64,000 nt of DNA from Paractinoplanes bogorensis (GTDB taxonomy: Bacteria; Actinomycetota; Actinomycetes; Mycobacteriales; Micromonosporaceae). Each line of letters begins with the position of its first letter. Within the stretch, counting starts at the first letter, position 1. Below, one piece after another: positions 25,012-33,302 of this stretch. Under the pieces are notes generated by a model, which searched no databases, was not told where the DNA came from, and saw nothing but the letters and a program-made list of their open reading frames with translations. The position numbers and the translations under genes are program-made. The stretch is taken from contig NZ_JAHKKG010000013.1 in NCBI RefSeq assembly GCF_018829635.1, forward strand, positions 1-64,000, in the 5' to 3' direction.

Positions 25012-26463
25012 GTGTCCACCATCGAGATCCAGAACCTGATCGACGGCGTCTGGACCGGCAAGCCCGCCACCGTCCGGCGCAACCCGGCCGACCTGGACGA
25101 GATCGTCACCCGGACCGCCGCGGCCACGGCCGACGAGGTCCGCGCGGCCGCCGCGTCCGCCGCCAAGGCCGCGCAGGAGTGGGCCCGCACCCCGGCCCCG
25201 GCCCGCGGCCGCATCCTCGAGCGCGCCGGCGACCTGATCGAGCAGCGTGCCGACGAGATCGGCGACGACATCACCCGCGAGGAGGGCAAGACCCGGGCCG
25301 AGGCCCGCGGCGAGGCCCTGCGGGCGGCGCAGCTGCTGCGCTTCTACGGCAACGAGGGCTGGCGGCTCGGTGGCGAAACGTACCCGTCGGCGGCCGGCAC
25401 CGACCTCATCTACAGCCGCCGCGAGCCGCTCGGCGTGGTCTCGGTCATCACCCCGTGGAACTTCCCGATCGCCATCCCCACCTGGAAGACAGCGCCCGCG
25501 CTCATCGCCGGCAACGCCGTGCTGCTCAAGCCGGCTCAGGTCGCCCCGGTCGGCGCCTGGCACCTGGCCCGGGCCCTGCACGACGCGGGCCTGCCGGCCG
25601 GTGTGCTGTCCCTGCTCAACGGCTCCGGCTCGGCCGTCGGCAACACACTGATCGACGCCGACGAGGTGGCCGCGGTGACGTTCACCGGCTCCAACTCGGT
25701 CGGCGACGGCATCTACCGGCGCGCCGCGCCGCGCCGTATCCGGGTGCAGCTCGAGATGGGCGGCAAGAACGCGGTGATCGTGCTCGACGACGCCGACCCG
25801 CAGACCGCGGCTGAGGTGGTGGCGGCGGGCGCGTTCGGGCTCACCGGGCAGGCCTGCACGGCGACCAGTCGGGTCATCGTCACGCCAGGCATCCGCGATC
25901 GGTTCGTCGAGGCCCTGGCCGCGCAGGCCGAGCGCTACCGGCCCGGCAACGGCCTCGGCGACGGCGTGCTGATGGGCCCGGTCGTCTCGCACGACCAGCT
26001 CTCGTCCAACCTCGACCACCTGCAGGCGGCCGTGCAGGCCGGGGCCAGGCCGGTCACCGACGGGCGCCGCGTCGACGGGCTGATGATGGCCCCGTCGATC
26101 CTCACCGGCGTCGGGCCGGCCGACATCATCGCCCGCGAGGAGGTCTTCGGCCCGGTCGTGGCGGTGCTCGACGCGGGCGGCCTGGACGCGGCGATCGACC
26201 TGGTCAACGACTCGCGATTCGGGCTGTCGGCCGGCATCGTCACCAACGACCTGGCCGCCGTGCATCGCTTCGCCGACCGGGTGCACGCCGGCGTGGTCAA
26301 GGTCAACCGTCCGACCAGCGGCGTCGAGCTCAACACGCCGTTCGGCGGGGTCGGCGACTCGGGCACCAACACCTATCGCGAGCAGGGGCAGGGCGCGCTC
26401 GACTTCTTCACCTGGACCAAGAGCGTCTACTCGGCCACCCCCGCCTGGGCGGCCCGGCCGTGA
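25012..26463 (+). CDS. Aldehyde dehydrogenase family protein (first of two)
   Basis: A 483-residue NAD(P)-dependent aldehyde dehydrogenase. SVITPWNFPIAIPTWKTAPA and NAVLLKPAQVAP form the cofactor region; VQLEMGGKNAV carries the general-base glutamate and GQACTATSRVI the nucleophilic cysteine. It resembles 2,5-dioxovalerate (alpha-ketoglutaric semialdehyde) dehydrogenases of sugar-acid pathways, but this is only a sub-family impression. The start is GTG with AAGGAG upstream. It overlaps the second zinc alcohol dehydrogenase by 4 bp. Confidence 0.9.
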   Translation: MSTIEIQNLIDGVWTGKPATVRRNPADLDEIVTRTAAATADEVRAAAASAAKAAQEWARTPAPARGRILERAGDLIEQRADEIGDDITREEGKTRAEARGEALRAAQLLRFYGNEGWRLGGETYPSAAGTDLIYSRREPLGVVSVITPWNFPIAIPTWKTAPALIAGNAVLLKPAQVAPVGAWHLARALHDAGLPAGVLSLLNGSGSAVGNTLIDADEVAAVTFTGSNSVGDGIYRRAAPRRIRVQLEMGGKNAVIVLDDADPQTAAEVVAAGAFGLTGQACTATSRVIVTPGIRDRFVEALAAQAERYRPGNGLGDGVLMGPVVSHDQLSSNLDHLQAAVQAGARPVTDGRRVDGLMMAPSILTGVGPADIIAREEVFGPVVAVLDAGGLDAAIDLVNDSRFGLSAGIVTNDLAAVHRFADRVHAGVVKVNRPTSGVELNTPFGGVGDSGTNTYREQGQGALDFFTWTKSVYSATPAWAARP

Positions 26464-27431
26464 AAGCCGTCGTGATCAACGGGCCCGGCGACGTCGCACT
26501 GACCGACGTCCCGGACCCCACGCCGGGGCCGGGCGAGGTGGTGCTGGCCGTCCGCGCGGCCGGCCTGTGCGGCACCGATCTGCACGTGGTCGGCGAGGCG
26601 GCCGTGCCCGGCATGATCCCCGGGCACGAGCTGTCCGGCGAAGTCGTGCACGGCGTGCCGGGGCTGCCGGTCGGCACGCTCGTCGCGGTCAACCCGCTGA
26701 TCCCTTGTGGACGGTGTGTGCGCTGCACGGCCGGGCGCACCAACTTGTGCCGGGACCGCTCAGCGGTCGGGGTGAACCGCCATGGGGGTGCCGCCGAGTT
26801 TCTCGCGCTGCCCGCCGTGGCCTGCTTCGATGCGACCGGGCTGACCCCGGAGCGGGCGGCCATTGTCGAACCCGTGGCCTGCGTACTGCACGGGTTCGAC
26901 CGGCTCGGGCCGGTGGCCGGCGACGATGTGCTGGTCTACGGCGCGGGGCCGATGGGGCTGCTCGCGGCCGCCTACGCCCGGCACAGCGGCGCGGCCTCGG
27001 TGACCGTGGTCGAGGCGAACGAGGAGCGTCGTCGCGGGGCCGGGGCTTCCTCGGTGGGTGATCTGCCCGATCCGCCGCGGGCGTACGGGGCCGTCATCGA
27101 CTGCACCGGGAGCCCGGCGGCCATCGAGGACGGGCTGCGGCGAGTCGCCCGGGGCGGGCGCTACCTGCTGATGGGGGTCGCGGGCACCGACCGTACGGCG
27201 TCGTTCTCGCCCTTCGAGGTCTACGACAACGAGATCACCATCGTCGGGTCGCGCTCGCTGCTGTGGTCCTTCGACCGGGCCGTACGCCTCGCCGCGGCCG
27301 ACCCGATCGGCCTCGACTCGCTCGTCAGCCACCGACATTCGCTCGGCGACTACCCCGGGGCGCTGGCCATGATGCGCGCCGGCACCGGCTTGAAGCACCT
27401 GATTTCACCCTGGAAGGAGACATCCCGATGA
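26460..27431 (+). CDS. Zinc-dependent alcohol dehydrogenase (second of two)
   Basis: A 323-residue medium-chain dehydrogenase. AGLCGTDLHVV and MIPGHELSGEVV bind the catalytic zinc; CGRCVRCTAGRTNLC is an intact structural zinc lobe. The Rossmann motif is VLVYGAGPMGLLAAAYA. It is shorter than typical relatives: after VVEANEERR the segment RGAGASSVGDLPDPPRAYG is compressed. It overlaps the aldehyde dehydrogenase and ferredoxin genes by 4 bp each, tying it to the P450 module. Confidence 0.88.
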   Translation: MKAVVINGPGDVALTDVPDPTPGPGEVVLAVRAAGLCGTDLHVVGEAAVPGMIPGHELSGEVVHGVPGLPVGTLVAVNPLIPCGRCVRCTAGRTNLCRDRSAVGVNRHGGAAEFLALPAVACFDATGLTPERAAIVEPVACVLHGFDRLGPVAGDDVLVYGAGPMGLLAAAYARHSGAASVTVVEANEERRRGAGASSVGDLPDPPRAYGAVIDCTGSPAAIEDGLRRVARGGRYLLMGVAGTDRTASFSPFEVYDNEITIVGSRSLLWSFDRAVRLAAADPIGLDSLVSHRHSLGDYPGALAMMRAGTGLKHLISPWKETSR

Positions 27432-27613
27432 AGGTCGCTGTTGATCAAGAGCTCTGCGACGGATACGGCAACTGCGTCATGAACGCGCCCGAGGCGTTCG
27501 ACCTCGACGACAACGACAAGGCGATCGTCATCGCCGACGAGGTGCCGGACGGCGACGGAGCCGTCGAGCGGGCCGTCGTCGGCTGTCCCTTCAACGCCAT
27601 CTCCACCCACTGA
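27428..27613 (+). CDS. Small P450-type ferredoxin (3Fe-4S or atypical 4Fe-4S)
   Basis: A 61-residue ferredoxin. Cluster ligands are in ELCDGYGNC (Cys10, Cys16) and VGCPFNAI (Cys53). The central position of the C-x-x-?-x-x-C motif is tyrosine rather than cysteine, typical of small actinobacterial ferredoxins serving P450s, which carry a 3Fe-4S or a 4Fe-4S cluster with an unusual fourth ligand. It overlaps the upstream dehydrogenase by ATGA and precedes the P450 gene by 18 bp, so it is very probably its electron donor. Confidence 0.93.
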   Translation: MKVAVDQELCDGYGNCVMNAPEAFDLDDNDKAIVIADEVPDGDGAVERAVVGCPFNAISTH

Positions 27614-27631
27614 TTCGCGGGAGGTTTGATC

Positions 27632-28807
27632 ATGCCGGTTTCCGTCGTATATGACCCTTTTCTCAACGACTGTCTGCAGAACCCCTACCCGACGTACGCG
27701 GAGATGCGCGAGCACTACCCGCTCTACCACAACGAAGAGCGCGACATCTACGCGTTGTCCCGCTACGCCGATGTGAAGGCGGCCGCCTCCGACTGGGAGA
27801 CGTTCACCTCCGAGGAGAGCGTCGACCTGGACGGCAGCACGCTGCAGTTCCGGCCGGCCAACTTCGTCGACTTCTCGCCGCCGCAGCACACCGAGATCCG
27901 TGGGCTCGTACGGGATGCGTTCGCGCCCAAACACGTACGGAAGCTCGAACCGCTCTTGCGCAGTCACGCCGACAAGCTGATGCGCGAGTTCGTCGAGCGC
28001 GGCGAATGTGACATCGCCTGGGAGTACAGCAGCGGGCTGCCGCTGCACATCATCTCGCACGTCATCGGCATGCCCGAGGAAGACCTGCCGCAGATGGCGT
28101 ACTACCTCAAGACCGTGGTCTCCCGCGATCCCGAGGACAACATGACGCTGCCACCGCGGGCGGTGCAGGCGGGCAAGGACATCCGGGCCTACTTCACGGC
28201 GATGGCCGAGGACCGCCGCAAGAACCCGCGCGACGACCTGATGAGCCACCTCGCCAACACCCGGCTGCCCAGCCGCGAGCTCGAGGAGGACGAGGTCACC
28301 GGCCTCTGCTTCTTCCTGTTCATGGCCGGCGTCGACAACCTGTCCGGGCTGATCACCAACACCATCAGCGCGTTCCTCGAGCACCCCGACCAGCGGCGGC
28401 TCGCCGTCGATGACCCGACCCTGGTGCCGGCCGCGGTCGAGGAGACCATGCGCTGGGACCCGCCGCTGCAGATGATGGCCCGGACGGCCACTCGCGACGT
28501 CGAGTACTACGGCGAGAAGATCCCGGCGGGCGGTCGTACGGTGATCATCTGGGGTGCCGCGAATCGGGACCACGCCGAGTGGGACCACGCCGAGGAGTGG
28601 GACATCACCCGCCCGCCCAAGCGCCAGCTCGGCTTCGGCGAGGGCGTGCACTTCTGCATCGGCGCGCCGCTGGCCCGCCTGCAGTCCACCGTCGCCGTGC
28701 AGACCCTGCTCAAGTACGCGCCCCAGTACGCCGTGGTCGGCGAGCCGGAGCGGGTGCTCAAGAGCAACATCCGGACCTTCGAACACCTCACCATCTCCCT
28801 GCGCTGA
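27632..28807 (+). CDS. Cytochrome P450 monooxygenase with Asn at the I-helix oxygen-activation position
   Basis: A 391-residue bacterial class I P450. The heme-thiolate loop is FGEGVHFCIGAPLARLQ (Cys342), the K-helix E-x-x-R is EETMRWDPP, and FVDFSPPQHTEIRGLVRDAF is the C-helix region. The I-helix reads FLFMAGVDNLSG: Asn236 stands where nearly all P450s have the proton-relay threonine (A-G-x-D/E-T). The start is ATG after GGGAGG; a TTG two codons upstream is less likely. Ferredoxin lies upstream and ferredoxin reductase downstream, giving a full electron chain. The substrate is presumably the compound imported by the CUT2 system or a derivative of it; hydroxylation or O-demethylation are both possible. 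Confidence 0.95.
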   Translation: MPVSVVYDPFLNDCLQNPYPTYAEMREHYPLYHNEERDIYALSRYADVKAAASDWETFTSEESVDLDGSTLQFRPANFVDFSPPQHTEIRGLVRDAFAPKHVRKLEPLLRSHADKLMREFVERGECDIAWEYSSGLPLHIISHVIGMPEEDLPQMAYYLKTVVSRDPEDNMTLPPRAVQAGKDIRAYFTAMAEDRRKNPRDDLMSHLANTRLPSRELEEDEVTGLCFFLFMAGVDNLSGLITNTISAFLEHPDQRRLAVDDPTLVPAAVEETMRWDPPLQMMARTATRDVEYYGEKIPAGGRTVIIWGAANRDHAEWDHAEEWDITRPPKRQLGFGEGVHFCIGAPLARLQSTVAVQTLLKYAPQYAVVGEPERVLKSNIRTFEHLTISLR

Positions 28808-28817
28808 GAGGTTTCCC

Positions 28818-30257
28818 GTGGATTTTCGTAATCGCCTTCTGATCGACGGCGAGTTCGTCGACGCCTTGTCCGGCAAGACCTTCGACACGCACAACCCGGC
28901 CGACGGCTCGGTGCTCGCCACCGTCGCCGAGGGACAGACCGAGGACGTCGACCGTGCGGTCGCGTCGGCCCGCAAGGCGTTCGAGGAGGGCGCGTGGTCG
29001 CGGGCCGTCCCCGCCGACCGGCAGGCGATGTTGTGGAAGCTCGCCGACCTGCTCGAACAGAACGCCGAGGAGATGGCCCTCATCGAGAGCCTCGACAACG
29101 GCAAGCCGCTCGGCGACGCGCGCGGCGACGTGGCCGAGGCCGTCGCCTGCCTGCGTTACTACGCGGGCTGGGCCACCAAGATCAGCGGCCGTACGGTCGA
29201 GATGTCCCGCCCCGGCCCCTGGCACGCCTACACGCTGCGCCAGCCGCTCGGCGTCGTCGGCCAGATCGTGCCGTGGAACTTCCCGCTCATCATGACGTCG
29301 TGGAAGATCGGCCCGGCCCTGGCCGCCGGCAACGCGGTCGTGCTCAAGCCGGCCGAGCAGACCCCGCTCACCGCGCTGCGCCTCGGCGAGCTGGCCCTCG
29401 AGGCCGGGTTCCCGCCCGGCGCCCTGAACGTGGTCACCGGCGACGGCCCGACCGCCGGCGCCGCGATCGCCGCCCACCCCGACGTCGACAAGGTGGCGTT
29501 CACCGGTTCGACCGAGACCGGGCGGCTGATCGTCCAGGCCGCGCTGGGCAACTTCAAGAAGGTCAGCCTCGAACTGGGCGGCAAGTCGCCCAACATCGTG
29601 CTCGCCGACGCCGACATCGAGGCCGCCACCAGCGGCGCCGCCATGGCCATCTTCAGCAACCAGGGCGAGGTGTGCACGGCCGCGAGCCGCCTCTACGTCG
29701 AGCGCTCGGTGTTCGACCGGGTCGTCGAAGGCCTGGCCGGGCTGGCCGGCGACATCCGCCTCGGCGCCGGCACGGCCGAGGGCACCCAGATGGGCCCGCT
29801 GGTCTCTGCCGAGCACCTCGACCGTGTGTCCAGCCTCGTCCAGCAGGGCGTGGACGGCGGCGCCCGGGTCGTCACGGGCGGCGGCCGGCACGGCGACGAG
29901 GGCTACTTCTACCGCCCGACCGTGCTGACCGACGTCACCGAGGACTCGGTCGTCGTCCAGCAGGAGATCTTCGGACCGGTCGTGGTCGCGTCCCCGTTCG
30001 ACGCGCCCGAGCAGATCGGCCGCGCGGTCAACAACACGGTCTACGGCCTGGCCGCCGGCATCTGGACGCGCGACCTGTCCGCCGCCCACCGCATCGCGGC
30101 CGAGGTCAAGGCCGGGACGGTGTACGTCAACACGTACCACTCGGGCGACGCGGCCCTCCCGTTCGGCGGCTTCAAGCAGAGCGGCTGGGGTCGCGAACTC
30201 GGCGAGGAAGGCCTGGAGCTCTACACCGAGACGAAGTCCGTGGTGATGAAGCTGTGA
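28818..30257 (+). CDS. Aldehyde dehydrogenase family protein (second of two)
   Basis: A 479-residue enzyme. GQIVPWNFPLIMTSWKIGPA, NAVVLKPAEQTPLTA, VSLELGGKSPNIVL (catalytic Glu) and NQGEVCTAASRLYV (catalytic Cys) are intact, and the C-terminus PFGGFKQSGWGRELG is standard. It is closer to broad betaine/phenylacetaldehyde-type dehydrogenases than the first copy. The GTG start follows GAGAGG, 10 bp after the P450 stop, and its own stop overlaps the reductase gene. It may oxidise the aldehyde released by the P450 reaction. Confidence 0.9.
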   Translation: MDFRNRLLIDGEFVDALSGKTFDTHNPADGSVLATVAEGQTEDVDRAVASARKAFEEGAWSRAVPADRQAMLWKLADLLEQNAEEMALIESLDNGKPLGDARGDVAEAVACLRYYAGWATKISGRTVEMSRPGPWHAYTLRQPLGVVGQIVPWNFPLIMTSWKIGPALAAGNAVVLKPAEQTPLTALRLGELALEAGFPPGALNVVTGDGPTAGAAIAAHPDVDKVAFTGSTETGRLIVQAALGNFKKVSLELGGKSPNIVLADADIEAATSGAAMAIFSNQGEVCTAASRLYVERSVFDRVVEGLAGLAGDIRLGAGTAEGTQMGPLVSAEHLDRVSSLVQQGVDGGARVVTGGGRHGDEGYFYRPTVLTDVTEDSVVVQQEIFGPVVVASPFDAPEQIGRAVNNTVYGLAAGIWTRDLSAAHRIAAEVKAGTVYVNTYHSGDAALPFGGFKQSGWGRELGEEGLELYTETKSVVMKL

Positions 30258-31405
30258 GCTCGGTGCTCGTGGTGGGCGCGGGCCTCGGTGGTGTCCGGAC
30301 GGCGCAGACGTTGCGCCGCCTGGGCCACCGGGGCCCGGTGACCCTGCTCGGGGCCGAACCTTCCCTCCCGTACGACCGTCCGCCCCTCTCCAAGGCCGGC
30401 CTGGCGGGTGAACGTCCGCCCGTCTGGCTGGCCACTTCCCCCGAGCTGTCGGCCGCCGGGATCGTGCTGCACACCGGCGTGACTGTCCTTTCCCTTTCGC
30501 CCACGACCGTTACCACCTCCTCCGGCTCCTTCTCCTATGACCAGCTCGTCATCGCGACCGGGGCCGAACCACGGCGGCTGCCCGTACCCCAGCCACCGCA
30601 CGGAGTGCACGTGCTGCGGACGCTGGCCGACGCCACCCGGCTGCGGCAGGTGCTCGCGGCCGGAAGCCGTCTCGTGGTGGTCGGCGCCGGAGTGCTGGGC
30701 TGTGAGGTGGCGGCGACGGCCCGGTCGCTCGGCGTGGAGGTGACGCTGGTCGAGGCCGACACCGCCCCGATGCGCCGGCTGCTGGGGGCGGGCCTGGGGG
30801 AGCGGTTGGCGGCGGTGCACCGGGCGCAGGGTGTGGACGTACGCTGCGGTTCGGGCGTGACGGCGATCCGCGGCGACTCCGCGGTAACGGGGGTCGAACT
30901 GGCCGACGGGACGGTGGTGCCCGCCGACAACGTGGTGGTCGCGATCGGCGCGGTGCCACGAACCGACTGGCTGCGCGACAGCGGCCTGACCCTCGCGGAC
31001 GGCGTCGTCTGCGACGAGTCCCTCCGAGCAGCGCCGAACGTGTGGGCCGTGGGCGACGTGTGCCGCTGGACCGGGACCGACGGGGTGAGCCGGCGCTCGG
31101 AACACTGGACGAACGCCGGCAACCAGGCCGAGGCGGTGGCGGCCGCGATAGTCTCGGGCCGCCCCACCCCGTACGAGTCGGTCCCGTGGATGTGGAGCGA
31201 CCAGTACCACCTGAAGATCACCTGCCTGGGCGACCCGGCCGACGGCGACGACGTGCGGGTGACACCCCTGGACGACGGCGACCGGCTGAAGGCCGTGTTC
31301 AGCCGGGCCGGCATCGTCTCGGCGGTGGCCGGCTTCTCCGCCGGGGGTGCGGTGCTCCGCTTGCGGGGTGCGCTGGGCAAGCCGCTGACCGAGGTGGCGG
31401 CCTAG
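30254..31405 (+). CDS. FAD-dependent ferredoxin reductase
   Basis: A 383-residue reductase of the putidaredoxin-reductase type. FAD site VLVVGAGLGGVRTAQTLRR, the PYDRPPLSK segment, NAD site LVVVGAGVLGCEVAATAR, and second FAD site PNVWAVGDVCRW are all present; the C-terminal domain has ESVPWMWSDQYHLKI, the expected W-S-x-Q-Y. It passes electrons from NAD(P)H to the ferredoxin of the same operon. GTG start overlaps the aldehyde dehydrogenase stop. Last gene of the operon; the downstream gap before the convergent ABC genes holds only repeats. Confidence 0.93.
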   Translation: MSSVLVVGAGLGGVRTAQTLRRLGHRGPVTLLGAEPSLPYDRPPLSKAGLAGERPPVWLATSPELSAAGIVLHTGVTVLSLSPTTVTTSSGSFSYDQLVIATGAEPRRLPVPQPPHGVHVLRTLADATRLRQVLAAGSRLVVVGAGVLGCEVAATARSLGVEVTLVEADTAPMRRLLGAGLGERLAAVHRAQGVDVRCGSGVTAIRGDSAVTGVELADGTVVPADNVVVAIGAVPRTDWLRDSGLTLADGVVCDESLRAAPNVWAVGDVCRWTGTDGVSRRSEHWTNAGNQAEAVAAAIVSGRPTPYESVPWMWSDQYHLKITCLGDPADGDDVRVTPLDDGDRLKAVFSRAGIVSAVAGFSAGGAVLRLRGALGKPLTEVAA

Positions 31406-31520
31406 CGTATGTCCGGCCGAGCTCGTGGCTCGTGGCTCGCGGTCCGTGGCTCGCGGTCCGTGGCTCGCGGTCCGTGGCCGGTGGCGCGCGGTGGTCGGCG
31501 ACCGGTTATCTGCGTCGACG
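31406..31520. repeat. Short gap with tandem GTGGCTCGCGGTCC repeats
   Basis: The 115-bp region between convergent genes contains three full copies of the 14-bp unit GTGGCTCGCGGTCC, plus partial copies, at about 31,424-31,485. No hairpin terminator or gene is evident. Confidence 0.7.
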
Positions 31521-33302
31521 TCAGGGGTTGCGGCGGCTAAAGGCGATGCTTGCGAGGGCCGCAGCCGCCGATGTCCAGACGGCCAGTGCGACCCCGCCGG
31601 TCGAAGGGGCGAGCAGGAGCGTGTCGGGCAGCCATGGTCCGGTCTGTGGCCGCCCGGCTCGGACCAGAGGGGCGACGACAAGAAAGGCCGTCAACAGCAC
31701 TGCCACGGCGGATAGCGAATTCCGCACCAGAGTCCCGGTCGCGGCCGCGATCAGAGTCACGCCGACGAGGTAGGCGGTCAGTGACGCGAGTCGCCCCGGG
31801 TCAAGAGACGTGCCGGGAACACTGGTCCCGGCCGTCGTACCGAGGTCGCCACCGGCCATCGCAGCTGCGACCACTATCGGGGCAGCGGCGATCAGGGCGG
31901 CCGCGAACACAGCGACGCCCTTGCCACTCAGCACGCGCCCGCGCCGGGGTACCGCCAGCAACGTGGCGCGGATCTGTCCGCCCGCCTCGTATTCGTGGGT
32001 GACGGCCAGTGCGCCTAGGACCAGGAACCCGGCCTGGGTCCAGCGCAGCGCCGTCCGGATCGGATCGTCGCCCGCCGCCGCGCGGTGGGCCGCATAGGCG
32101 ATCAGCACCGTGGCTACCCACGTGAGCACAACGGTCCACCACAAAGCCGGCAGCGTCACCAGCTTGCGAACCTCAGCCCCAGCCGCCGCGCCCAGCCATC
32201 CGCGCGAGCGCACCGATCCAATCGATCCACGTGAGCCGAGCGAACCGCGTGAGCCGAACGATCCGCGCGAGCGCAACCATCCGCGCGATCCGAGCGGGCC
32301 GCGCGAGCGCAGCCAGCCGCCCGAGCCCAGCCATCCGCGCGAGCCCAGCCATCCGCGGAAGTCCAGCCATCCGCGCGAGTGCGCCGATTCGAGCGATCTG
32401 CGTGAGTCGAGCGAGCCGGGCGAGGGCAACCGTCGGCGCGAGCCGAGCGATCCGCGGGAGTTCAGCCATCCGCGCGAGCCCGCCGATCCGAGCGATCCAC
32501 GTGAGCCGAGCGATCCGCCCGAGGACAACCATCCGCCCGAGCCCAGCCGTCCGCGCGAGCCCAGCCATCCGCGCGAGCCCAGCCATCCGCGGAAGTCCAG
32601 CCATCCGCGCGAGTGCGCCGATTCGAGCGATCCGCGTGAGTCGAGCGATCGACGTGAGTCGAGCGAGCCGCGCGAGGGCAACCATCGGTGCGGACCGAGC
32701 GATCCGCGGGAGTTCAGCCATCCGCGCGAGCCCGCCGATCCGAGCGATCCACGTGAACCGAGCGATCCGCCCGAGGACAACCATCCGCCCGAGCCCAGCC
32801 ATCCGCCCGAGCCCAGCCATCCGCCCGAGCCCAGCCATCCGCGGGCGTCCAGCCATCCGCGGGCGTCCAGCCATCCGTGCGATCTGCGTGAGTCGAGCGA
32901 TCTACGGGAGTCGAGCGAGCCGCGCGAGGGCAACCGTCGGCGCGAGCCGAGCGATCCGCGGGAGTCCAGCCATCCGTGCGAGCGCGCCGATCCGAGCGAC
33001 CCATGGGAGCCGAGCGAGCCGCGCGAGGGCAACCATCTGCGGGAGTCCAGCCGTCCGCGTGAGTGCAGCCATCCGCGTGAGTCCAGCCAACTGCGGGAGT
33101 CCAGCCATCCCCTCGAGCGCAGCCATCCGCGCGAGGGCAACCATCCGCGCGAGCGCGGCCATCTGCGGGAGTCCAGCCGTCCGCGCAAGCGCATCGATCC
33201 GAGCGAGCCCAGCGATCCGCGCGAGCGCAACCAACCGTGCGAGCCGAGCCGGCTGTGCGATCCGTGGGTGGGCAGCGAACCGCCGATCGGTGGGTTGGTC
33301 AT
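31521..33302 (-). CDS. ABC exporter permease with a ~365-residue repeat-encoded N-terminal extension
   Basis: A 593-residue product. Only the last ~220 residues look like an ordinary ABC-2 type permease: GAEVRKLVTLPALWWTVVL, a G-x-I/L-R-A-T-L-L-A-V-P-R-R-G motif and six hydrophobic segments. In front of it lie ~365 residues of hexapeptide repeats of the form [GS]-S-R-G-[WS]-L, encoded by an 18-bp minisatellite. The start ATG overlaps the stop of the paralogous permease by ATGA. In that paralogue the same GAEVRKLL motif is only about 17 residues from the start, so the extension looks like a repeat expansion at the N-terminus. Translation through the array is not proven; an internal start nearer the permease domain is possible. 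Confidence 0.75.
   Translation of the reverse strand: MTNPPIGGSLPTHGSHSRLGSHGWLRSRGSLGSLGSMRLRGRLDSRRWPRSRGWLPSRGWLRSRGWLDSRSWLDSRGWLHSRGRLDSRRWLPSRGSLGSHGSLGSARSHGWLDSRGSLGSRRRLPSRGSLDSRRSLDSRRSHGWLDARGWLDARGWLGSGGWLGSGGWLGSGGWLSSGGSLGSRGSLGSAGSRGWLNSRGSLGPHRWLPSRGSLDSRRSLDSRGSLESAHSRGWLDFRGWLGSRGWLGSRGRLGSGGWLSSGGSLGSRGSLGSAGSRGWLNSRGSLGSRRRLPSPGSLDSRRSLESAHSRGWLDFRGWLGSRGWLGSGGWLRSRGPLGSRGWLRSRGSFGSRGSLGSRGSIGSVRSRGWLGAAAGAEVRKLVTLPALWWTVVLTWVATVLIAYAAHRAAAGDDPIRTALRWTQAGFLVLGALAVTHEYEAGGQIRATLLAVPRRGRVLSGKGVAVFAAALIAAAPIVVAAAMAGGDLGTTAGTSVPGTSLDPGRLASLTAYLVGVTLIAAATGTLVRNSLSAVAVLLTAFLVVAPLVRAGRPQTGPWLPDTLLLAPSTGGVALAVWTSAAAALASIAFSRRNP
32190..33255. repeat. ~1.07-kb minisatellite of 18-bp units within the permease gene
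   Basis: About 59 tandem variants of an 18-bp unit, for example CGCGAGCCCAGCCATCCG on the plus strand. Frequent variants end GAGCGATCCG or GGCAACCATC. There is higher-order structure: a block at 32,351 recurs at 32,585 (offset 234 bp, 13 units), and a block at 32,461 recurs at 32,713 (offset 252 bp, 14 units). This implies recent segmental duplication. Because the period is divisible by three, long frames stay open on both strands; only the minus frame continuous with the permease makes sense. Confidence 0.93.
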
